Origin: Streptomyces regalis
GTDB taxonomy: Bacteria; Actinomycetota; Actinomycetes; Streptomycetales; Streptomycetaceae
NCBI RefSeq assembly: GCF_001509475.1
Contig: NZ_LLZG01000084.1
Coordinates: 1-12,606 of the forward strand
Direction of reading: 5' to 3'
Length of the DNA stretch: 12,606 nucleotides
Below, in pieces: positions 8,306 to 12,606 of the stretch (positions are counted from its first letter, which is position 1; each line of letters starts with the position of its first letter). The notes below the pieces were generated by a model. The model was not told the DNA's origin. It ran no database searches and saw only the letters and a program-made list of their open reading frames with translations. Made by a program: the position numbers and the translations under genes.

Positions 8306-8334
8306 TTGACGCCGCAGCCCGGCCGGAGGATTAT
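8306..8334 (+). promoter_or_regulatory. Promoter of the ABC exporter operon
   Basis: TTGACG (8306-8311, five of six consensus) and GATTAT (8329-8334, four of six) are separated by 17 bp, a textbook vegetative spacing. A transcript from it would begin at about 8341-8342, at or beside the ATG at 8342, giving a leaderless mRNA. A GGAGGA sequence (8325-8330) also lies 11 bases before that ATG and would serve as RBS if transcription began further upstream. Confidence 0.6.
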
Positions 8335-8353
8335 TCATCGCATGATGAATTAT
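8330..8353. repeat. AT-rich inverted repeat over the -10 region and start codon: probable operator
   Basis: The arms ATTATTCATC (8330-8339) and GATGAATTAT (8344-8353) are complementary at nine of ten positions around a four-base GCAT centre. The block stands out by its AT content in very GC-rich DNA. It overlaps the -10 hexamer, the likely transcription start and both candidate ATG codons (8342, 8345). This is where a TetR, PadR or MarR-like repressor of a drug exporter would bind. No regulator gene is adjacent. Confidence 0.65.
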
Positions 8354-9142
8354 TCTTCTGCCCGATCCGATCCCCCCGACGACCCAGCCATCCGAGCCGA
8401 GACCCTGAACGTCGTACGCGGCACCCGCCAAGTACTCCGCGACCTCGACTTCACCGTCCCGCGCGGCCAGATCACAGGCCTGCTCGGCCCGTCCGGCTGC
8501 GGCAAAAGCACCCTGATGCGGGCCATCGTCGGCACCCAGGCCAAGGTCACCGGCACCCTCGACGTCCTGGGCCACCCCGCCGGCCACCCCACCCTGCGCA
8601 CCCGCATCGGCTACGTCACCCAAGCCCCCTCCGTCTACGACGACCTGACGGTCCGCCAGAACCTCGCCTACTTCGCCGCGATCCTCGACCCGGGCCACGC
8701 CGCCACCGACCGGCGCCACGAGAACGTCACCCGCGCCATCACCGACGTCGACCTCACGAGCCACGCCGACGCCCTGGCCGGCAACCTCTCCGGCGGCCAG
8801 CGCAGCCGCGTCTCCCTGGCGGTCACCCTCCTCGGCACCCCCGAACTCCTCGTCCTGGACGAGCCGACGGTCGGCCTCGACCCGGTCCTGCGCCGGGACC
8901 TCTGGAACCTCTTCCACGACATCGCCGCCTCCCGCGGCGCCACCCTCCTCATCTCCTCCCACGTCATGGACGAGGCCGAGCGCTGCCACCGCCTCCTCCT
9001 CATGCGCGAGGGCCGGATCCTCGCCGACGACACCCCGGACGCCCTCCGCACCCGTACACACTCCGAGACGGTCGAGGCGGCCTTCCTGCACCTGGTGGAC
9101 GAGGCGACCGCGGCCGCCCGCGCGAAGGAGACCACGCGATGA
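8342..9142 (+). CDS. ABC-2 type exporter, ATP-binding subunit
   Basis: This 266-residue ATPase powers export by the adjacent permease, and is of the DrrA/CcmA-like class that works with ABC-2 membrane proteins. Motifs are complete: Walker A GPSGCGKST (49-57), Q-loop Gln94, signature LSGGQRSRV (149-157), Walker B LLVLDEPT (169-176), D-loop GLDP and the switch His207 in ISSH. There is a single nucleotide-binding domain, so the working unit is presumably two ATPases plus two permeases. ATG codons at 8342 and 8345 are both possible; the first lies at leaderless distance from the promoter. The stop overlaps the permease start (ATGA, 9139-9142), so the pair is translationally coupled. Substrate is unknown: such pairs export antibiotics, lipids or other hydrophobic compounds. 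Regulation probably acts through the inverted repeat across the start codon. Confidence 0.96.
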   Translation: MMNYSSARSDPPDDPAIRAETLNVVRGTRQVLRDLDFTVPRGQITGLLGPSGCGKSTLMRAIVGTQAKVTGTLDVLGHPAGHPTLRTRIGYVTQAPSVYDDLTVRQNLAYFAAILDPGHAATDRRHENVTRAITDVDLTSHADALAGNLSGGQRSRVSLAVTLLGTPELLVLDEPTVGLDPVLRRDLWNLFHDIAASRGATLLISSHVMDEAERCHRLLLMREGRILADDTPDALRTRTHSETVEAAFLHLVDEATAAARAKETTR

Positions 9143-9930
9143 CCACGACGACGAGCCCGACCACGACGCACCGGCCCGCCCCCACCGGCGCCCTGAACCT
9201 GGCCCGCACGACCGCCACCGCCGCCCGGGTTCTGCGCCAGCTCCGCCATGACCCGCGCACCATCGCGCTGATGATCCTGATCCCCTGCGTGATGCTGTTC
9301 CTGCTCCGCTACGTCTTCGACGGCAGCCCGCGCACCTTCGACAACATCGGCGCGTCCCTGCTCGGCATCTTCCCCCTCATCACGATGTTCCTGGTCACCT
9401 CCATCGCCACCCTGCGCGAACGCACCTCAGGCACCCTCGAACGCCTCCTCGCCATGCCCCTCGGCAAGGGCGACCTGATCGCCGGCTACGCCCTCGCCTT
9501 CGGCACCCTCGCGATCATCCAATCCGCCCTCGCGACAGGGCTCGCCCTCTGGTTCCTCGGCCTGGACGTCACCGGCAGCCCCTGGCTGCTCCTGCTCGTG
9601 GCCCTGCTCGACGCGCTGCTCGGCACCGCGCTCGGTCTCTTCGTCTCGGCCTTCGCGGCCTCCGAATTCCAGGCCGTCCAGTTCATGCCGGCCGTGATCT
9701 TCCCCCAGCTCCTCCTCTGCGGACTGTTCACTCCCCGCGACAACATGCACCCCGCCCTCGAAGCCATCTCCAACGTCCTCCCCATGTCCTACGCGGTCGA
9801 CGGCATGAACCAGGTCCTCAAGCACACCGACATGACCGCCAACTTCGTACGCGACGCCCTGATCGTGGCGGGCTGTGCCCTGCTGGTCCTGGGCCTGGGC
9901 GCGGCGACGCTGCGCCGCAGGACCCCCTGA
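9139..9930 (+). CDS. ABC-2 type exporter, permease subunit
   Basis: This is a 263-residue membrane subunit of the ABC-2 family. After a polar N terminus and an amphipathic stretch (VLRQLRHDPRTIALM), six hydrophobic segments can be seen at about 41-59, 73-93, 114-137, 145-170, 178-196 and 240-257. The ERTSGTLERLLAMPLGKGDLIAGY loop after the second segment is the typical coupling region that contacts the ATPase. The LPMSYAVDGMNQVL motif near the C terminus is also characteristic of DrrB-like permeases. The ATG overlaps the upstream stop by four bases, with AAGGAG (9125-9130) eight bases ahead of it as RBS. The tight coupling supports a two-gene transporter. The cargo cannot be inferred. No clear terminator follows in the 130 bp before proC. 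Confidence 0.95.
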   Translation: MTTTTSPTTTHRPAPTGALNLARTTATAARVLRQLRHDPRTIALMILIPCVMLFLLRYVFDGSPRTFDNIGASLLGIFPLITMFLVTSIATLRERTSGTLERLLAMPLGKGDLIAGYALAFGTLAIIQSALATGLALWFLGLDVTGSPWLLLLVALLDALLGTALGLFVSAFAASEFQAVQFMPAVIFPQLLLCGLFTPRDNMHPALEAISNVLPMSYAVDGMNQVLKHTDMTANFVRDALIVAGCALLVLGLGAATLRRRTP

Positions 9931-10060
9931 CCACCGCGGGGCGAGCCGACCCCCCATCCAGTCAGCCCCGCCCGTCCGCCCACCGGACACGCCACGTCGA
10001 AAGCCGCCCTCGGTGCGAGGATGAACCCGGACGACGCAACCCCCGGAGGGCACCCCAGCC

Positions 10061-10873
10061 ATGACCCAGAAAGTCGCAGTCCTCGGCACCGGCAAGATCG
10101 GCGAAGCCCTGCTCAGCGGAATGATCCGCGGCGGCTGGGCCCTGGCCGACCTCCTGGTGACGGCCCGCCGCGCGGAACGAGCCGAAGAGCTCCGCACCCG
10201 CTACGGAGTCACCCCGGTCACCAACGCGGAAGCCGCCAAGACCGCCGACACCCTGATCCTCACGGTCAAGCCGCAGGACATGGGCACCCTCCTGGACGAG
10301 CTTGCCCCGCACGTCCCCGCCGACCGCCTGGTCATCAGCGGAGCCGCCGGCATCCCCACCTCCTTCTTCGAGTCCCGCCTCGCCACCGGTACCCCGGTCG
10401 TCCGCGTCATGACGAACACGCCCGCCCTCGTCGACGAGGCCATGTCCGTCATCTCCGCCGGCACCCACGCCAGCGAAGCCGACCTCGCCCACGCCGAGGA
10501 GATCTTCGGCGCCGTCGGCAAGACGCTCCGCGTCCCCGAGTCCCAGCAGGACGCCTGCACCGCCCTCTCCGGCTCCGGCCCGGCGTACTTCTTCTACCTG
10601 GTCGAAGCCATGACCGACGCCGGCATCCTCCTCGGCCTGCCCCGCGACAAGGCCCACGACCTGATCGTCCAGTCCGCGATCGGCGCCGCGACGATGCTCC
10701 GCGACAGCGGTGAACACCCCGTCAAGCTCCGCGAGAACGTGACGTCCCCCGCCGGCACCACCATCAACGCCATCCGCGAACTCGAGAGCCACGGCGTACG
10801 AGCCGCCCTCATCGCCGCCCTCGAGGCCGCCCGCGACCGCAGCCGCCAACTGGCCTCCGGCAACAACAGCTGA
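10061..10873 (+). CDS. proC: Pyrroline-5-carboxylate reductase
   Basis: ProC reduces 1-pyrroline-5-carboxylate to L-proline with NAD(P)H, the last step of proline synthesis, in the cytoplasm. The 270-residue protein has the usual length. It starts with the Rossmann nucleotide-binding segment VAVLGTGKIGEALLSG (5-20), continues with LILTVKPQDM and RVMTNTPALVDEAM, and contains the family signature TALSGSGPAYFFYLVEAM. The substrate and dimer region ENVTSPAGTTINAIRELE lies near the C terminus. GGAGGG (10045-10050) ten bases before the ATG supports this start. A GAGGAT hexamer (10017-10022) might be a -10, without a convincing -35. The gene stands alone and converges on trpS across a short gap with a hairpin. 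No sign of truncation or unusual composition. Confidence 0.97.
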   Translation: MTQKVAVLGTGKIGEALLSGMIRGGWALADLLVTARRAERAEELRTRYGVTPVTNAEAAKTADTLILTVKPQDMGTLLDELAPHVPADRLVISGAAGIPTSFFESRLATGTPVVRVMTNTPALVDEAMSVISAGTHASEADLAHAEEIFGAVGKTLRVPESQQDACTALSGSGPAYFFYLVEAMTDAGILLGLPRDKAHDLIVQSAIGAATMLRDSGEHPVKLRENVTSPAGTTINAIRELESHGVRAALIAALEAARDRSRQLASGNNS

Positions 10874-10878
10874 CACCC

Positions 10879-10905
10879 GGGCCGCCCTCTGCACAGGGGC
10901 GGCCC
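10879..10905. terminator. Hairpin between convergent proC and trpS
   Basis: GGGCCGCCC (10879-10887) pairs perfectly with GGGCGGCCC (10897-10905) around a nine-base loop, in the 54-bp gap between the two convergent stop codons. There is no T tract on either side. It is a plausible bidirectional terminator of the U-less kind common in streptomycetes. Confidence 0.65.
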
Positions 10906-10927
10906 AGCACACCCCGCCCCTAAGCAG

Positions 10928-11953
10928 TCATGCAGTCACTCCGATATCCGCAGCGGCAGCCGCCGGCAGCAACCCGATCGCCCGATACGCGGCATCCACG
11001 GTCGGCCGGGCCATAGCCCGAGCTCGCTCCGCCCCATCCCGCAGCACCCCCTCCACATAGGCAGGATCAGCGCACAGCTCCCTGTGCCTCTCCTGTACGG
11101 GCCTGAGGACCTCGACCACGGCCTCCGCTGTGGCTGACTTCAAAGCGCCGTACGACTCATATACACCGCTCAGCTCCGATGGGTTCCCACCTGTACAGGC
11201 AGCCAGAATCTCCAGCAGATTCGCCAACCCCGGCTGCCCGTCCCGGTCGTACACGACCTCCCGCCCGCTGTCGGTGACGGCCCGCATGACCTTCTTGCGC
11301 ACCACATCCGGTTCATCGAGCAGATAGACGATCCCCGGCCCTGCGTCGTCGCTCTTGCCCATCTTCGACGTCGGGTCCTGCAGATTCATCACCCGAGCCG
11401 CGACCTGCGGATGGGTGGCCCGAGGCACCACAAACGTATGGCCGTACCGCTGGTTGAACCGCACGGCGAGATCCCGCGTGAGCTCCACATGCTGCGTCTG
11501 GTCGTCCCCGACCGGCACCTCGTCGGCGCCGTACGCCAGGATGTCCGCCGCCATCAGCACGGGATACGTCAGCAACGACAGCCGCACACTCCCGCCCCGC
11601 TCCCGCTCCCGCGCGGCCTTCTCCTTGTACTGGATCATCCGCCGCATCTCGCCGTCCGTGGCCACGCACTCCAGCACATACGACAGCCGCGCGTGCTCAT
11701 CCACATGACTCTGGACGAACACGGTGCACAGCTCCGGATCCAGCCCGGCCGCCAGCAGCAACGTCGCCGCCTGCCGACTCAGCCGGCGCACCCGCCCCGG
11801 ATCGTGGTCCACGGTCAGCGCATGCAGATCGACGATGCAGAACAGCGCTTCAGCCTCGTGCTGATCGACGGCAGCCCACCGCCGCATGGCGCCCAGGTAG
11901 TTCCCCAGCGTCAGATGCCCCGTCGGCTTGACCCCACTGAAGACCCGACTCAT
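10928..11953 (-). CDS. trpS: Tryptophanyl-tRNA synthetase, auxiliary indolmycin-resistant type
   Basis: TrpRS charges tRNA-Trp with tryptophan. The 341-residue class I synthetase has the HIGH-equivalent GHLTLGN (12-18), VDLHALTV (His44), the tryptophan-pocket segment LMAADILAYGADEVPVGDDQTQHVEL (133-158) and a KMSKS loop reading KMGKS (197-201). Residue 9 is Lys (FSGVKPTG), where the B. stearothermophilus enzyme has Gln. From the literature as I recall it, Lys9 is a determinant of indolmycin resistance in S. coelicolor TrpRS1, the inducible second TrpRS, so I assign this gene to that class; a housekeeping copy would be elsewhere in the genome. GGAG five bases before the ATG supports the start. 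Expression is predicted to be controlled by the Trp-codon attenuator in its 5' leader. It converges on proC and diverges from an rRNA operon. Confidence 0.97.
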   Translation of the reverse strand: MSRVFSGVKPTGHLTLGNYLGAMRRWAAVDQHEAEALFCIVDLHALTVDHDPGRVRRLSRQAATLLLAAGLDPELCTVFVQSHVDEHARLSYVLECVATDGEMRRMIQYKEKAARERERGGSVRLSLLTYPVLMAADILAYGADEVPVGDDQTQHVELTRDLAVRFNQRYGHTFVVPRATHPQVAARVMNLQDPTSKMGKSDDAGPGIVYLLDEPDVVRKKVMRAVTDSGREVVYDRDGQPGLANLLEILAACTGGNPSELSGVYESYGALKSATAEAVVEVLRPVQERHRELCADPAYVEGVLRDGAERARAMARPTVDAAYRAIGLLPAAAAADIGVTA

Positions 11954-11969
11954 CTCTTCTCCATCTCCT

Positions 11970-11999
11970 GGTCGAGGCCGCCGTCCCGGCCGGCCGACC
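11970..11999 (-). promoter_or_regulatory. Hairpin immediately upstream of the trpS ribosome binding site
   Basis: In the trpS mRNA, GGTCGGCC (11999 to 11992) can pair with GGCCTCGACC (11979 to 11970), with a two-base bulge. The hairpin ends one base before AGGAG (11969-11965), about 12 bases from the start codon. It could affect ribosome access or mRNA stability, but may be incidental in GC-rich RNA. Confidence 0.3.
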
Positions 12000-12026
12000 C
12001 TCTGGAGCTCTGGAGGGAGATACGAG

Positions 12027-12051
12027 AACGGCCGCCGAGGCGGCGGCCGTT
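12027..12051 (-). terminator. Attenuator terminator (segments 3:4) of the trpS leader
   Basis: In the trpS direction, AACGGCCGCC (12051 to 12042) and GGCGGCCGTT (12036 to 12027) form a perfect 10-bp stem with a five-base loop. A moderately U-rich run (UCUCGUAUCU) follows. It lies between the leader peptide stop and trpS, so termination here would prevent synthetase expression. Its 5' arm can instead pair with an upstream segment. Confidence 0.88.
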
Positions 12052-12076
12052 GAGTGCATACGTGAGCACGGCCGCC
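12042..12076 (-). promoter_or_regulatory. Attenuator antiterminator (segments 2:3)
   Basis: GGCGGCCGT (12076 to 12068) is perfectly complementary over nine bases to ACGGCCGCC (12050 to 12042), which is also the 5' arm of the terminator. The loop is 17 bases. The two structures are mutually exclusive. The antiterminator should form when a ribosome is stalled on the Trp codons just upstream. Confidence 0.85.
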
Positions 12077-12087
12077 GTCAGGCGGCC
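12070..12087 (-). promoter_or_regulatory. Attenuator protector hairpin (segments 1:2) overlapping the leader peptide
   Basis: GGCCGCC (12087 to 12081), covering the end of the second Trp codon and the two Ala codons, pairs perfectly with GGCGGCC (12076 to 12070) around a four-base loop that holds most of the stop codon. It sequesters segment 2 when no ribosome is present, leaving segments 3 and 4 free to form the terminator. Confidence 0.82.
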
Positions 12088-12119
12088 CACCACAGCTGGG
12101 TGCACGTACGCGTCTTCAT
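12078..12119 (-). CDS. Tryptophan-rich leader peptide of the trpS attenuator
   Basis: The ORF encodes MKTRTCTQLWWAA, 13 residues, with two adjacent Trp codons at positions 10 and 11 (12092-12087). Trp is normally about 1-2% of residues, so a WW pair in so short an ORF, in front of a TrpRS gene and before alternative hairpins, marks a regulatory leader peptide. Its role is to report charged tRNA-Trp through ribosome position, not to act as a protein. With about 15 bases of ribosome coverage beyond the P site, stalling at Trp10 reaches about 12080 and covers segment 1 only. Reaching the stop codon covers through about 12068, which is all of segment 2. The RBS is weak; a TAGCCT hexamer (12132-12127) would start the transcript at about 12120, so the leader may be read from a leaderless mRNA. 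Confidence 0.88.
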   Translation of the reverse strand: MKTRTCTQLWWAA

Positions 12120-12142
12120 GCGTCCCAGGCTACGCCCCTGGG

Positions 12143-12167
12143 GTGTCACTTGGAGCGAAGTTGACAC
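12143..12167. repeat. Imperfect inverted repeat over the rrn -35 element
   Basis: GTGTCACTT (12143-12151) and AAGTTGACAC (12158-12167) are complementary apart from one bulged T, around a six-base centre. The right arm contains the TTGACA -35 hexamer of the rRNA promoter and the left arm lies in the presumed trpS leader promoter region. It may bind a protein affecting both directions, or reflect two opposed -35-like sequences. Confidence 0.45.
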
Positions 12168-12189
12168 GCTCCGAGCCGATCCGTAGTGT
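12161..12189 (+). promoter_or_regulatory. Upstream promoter of the rRNA operon
   Basis: A perfect TTGACA (12161-12166) and TAGTGT (12184-12189) are separated by 17 bp. This is the form of vegetative sigma-factor (HrdB) promoters in front of streptomycete rrn operons, and it points into the recognisable rrn leader. Transcription would start near 12196. Confidence 0.8.
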
Positions 12190-12351
12190 TCTCCGGGTTG
12201 TCCGACGTGAGCACCGACTCCGGTCGGCCCCGGACAACCATTCCGCAAGTACCAACCAGCATTAGACGACAGTCGATCCGTCTGCCGTCGCGTGATTGGC
12301 ATGCGTATTTGCGCAATGAGGAATCCGCGTTCGAAAGGACGCAGCCCCCGA

Positions 12352-12381
12352 TTAGCTCGGGAGCGAGGAATCCGCTAAAGT
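12352..12381 (+). promoter_or_regulatory. Possible second rrn promoter
   Basis: TAAAGT (12376-12381) is a fair -10 element. The matching -35 at 18 bp (TTAGCT, 12352-12357) is weak. Streptomycete rrn operons usually have several tandem promoters, which makes an additional start here reasonable, but its exact position is uncertain. Confidence 0.4.
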
Positions 12382-12448
12382 CTCACTCGTCGGAACGGCC
12401 TAACAGTCGCGAAGACAAGCCCCTCTGACTGGGAGTCAGGCCCGAAAG

Positions 12449-12548
12449 GATCTGATAGAGTCGGAACCGCCGGAAAGGGAAACGCGAGAGCGGAAACCTG
12501 GAAAGCACCGAGGAAATCGGATCGAGAAAAGATCTGATAGAGTCGGAA
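12449..12548 (+). repeat. 18-bp direct repeat in the rrn leader
   Basis: GATCTGATAGAGTCGGAA occurs exactly at 12449-12466 and again at 12531-12548, 82 bp start to start. Each copy contains TGATAG/TAGAGT, which could act as a -10 element, so the repeat may represent duplicated promoter elements or a duplicated RNA-processing or protein-binding motif. Confidence 0.85.
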
Positions 12549-12606
12549 ACGCAAGACCGAAGGGAAGCGCCCGGAGGAAAGCCCGAGAGGGTGAGTACAA
12601 AGGAAG

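Larger units (their letters stand above)
12190..12606 (+). other. 5' leader of an rRNA operon; 16S gene lies beyond the window
   Basis: The purine-rich, low-coding sequence from about 12430 to the right edge (for example GTCGGAAACGCAAGACCG, then GCCCGAGAGGGTGAG and GTACAAAGGAAG) matches my memory of the conserved leader preceding the 16S gene in Streptomyces rrn operons. It is also much richer in A and G than the protein-coding part of the window, and has no credible ORF. The leader normally continues for some hundreds of bases with RNase III and antitermination signals before 16S, and none of those is in the window. CTGACT (12425-12430) and TGATAG (12453-12458) resemble another promoter, but the 22-bp spacing is poor. 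Confidence 0.82.

Noticed and set aside
12186..12428. An 80-codon plus-strand ORF in the rrn leader.
   Set aside because: It starts within the promoter -10 region, lacks an RBS, and has codon composition unlike the neighbouring genes; the region is the untranslated rRNA leader.

Overview
The window reads as a chromosomal segment of a Streptomyces species. The DNA is very GC-rich with strongly GC-biased third codon positions. The encoded proteins are typical of streptomycetes: an IlvD, a kinase fused to a PQQ-type propeller, and a lysine-9 tryptophanyl-tRNA synthetase. The right end is recognisable as the leader of a streptomycete rRNA operon. I see no insertion sequence, prophage, CRISPR array or tRNA gene.

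Layout. At 120-1582 (+) a sugar-phosphate isomerase/epimerase-like TIM-barrel protein overlaps a TetR-family regulator by four bases. ilvD follows at 1732-3585 (+), encoding the penultimate enzyme of valine, leucine and isoleucine synthesis, and ends at a strong hairpin (3614-3642). A convergent membrane-anchored Ser/Thr kinase with an extracellular PQQ-like propeller lies at 3650-5800 (-). Divergent from it is a small SH3-like protein without an evident signal peptide (5983-6345), then a small three-helix membrane protein whose mRNA may be leaderless (6415-6918). A stretch of about 370 bp without a convincing gene separates these from a class I methyltransferase (7291-8061). A two-gene ABC-2 exporter (8342-9930) has a well-formed promoter and an AT-rich inverted repeat lying across its start codon. 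proC (10061-10873) then faces trpS (10928-11953, -).

The most informative part is 11950-12606. The synthetase carries Lys at position 9, the residue I recall as a determinant of indolmycin resistance in the auxiliary TrpRS of S. coelicolor. Its mRNA has a 124-nt leader. This contains a 13-codon peptide ORF with two adjacent Trp codons (MKTRTCTQLWWAA), followed by four RNA segments that can form mutually exclusive protector (1:2), antiterminator (2:3) and terminator (3:4) hairpins. The spacing fits ribosome-mediated attenuation closely: a ribosome stalled at the Trp codons would cover segment 1, and one at the stop codon would cover segment 2. Lack of charged tRNA-Trp, or inhibition of the primary TrpRS, should therefore switch on this resistant enzyme. 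Ribosome-mediated attenuation is, to my knowledge, already described for auxiliary streptomycete TrpRS genes, so this is a clear new instance of a known system rather than a new one.

Divergently from the trpS leader, a near-consensus promoter (TTGACA-17-TAGTGT) starts an rRNA operon leader that runs off the right edge before the 16S gene. A stress-induced synthetase and an rRNA operon therefore share one short control region, with an imperfect inverted repeat over the rrn -35 element.
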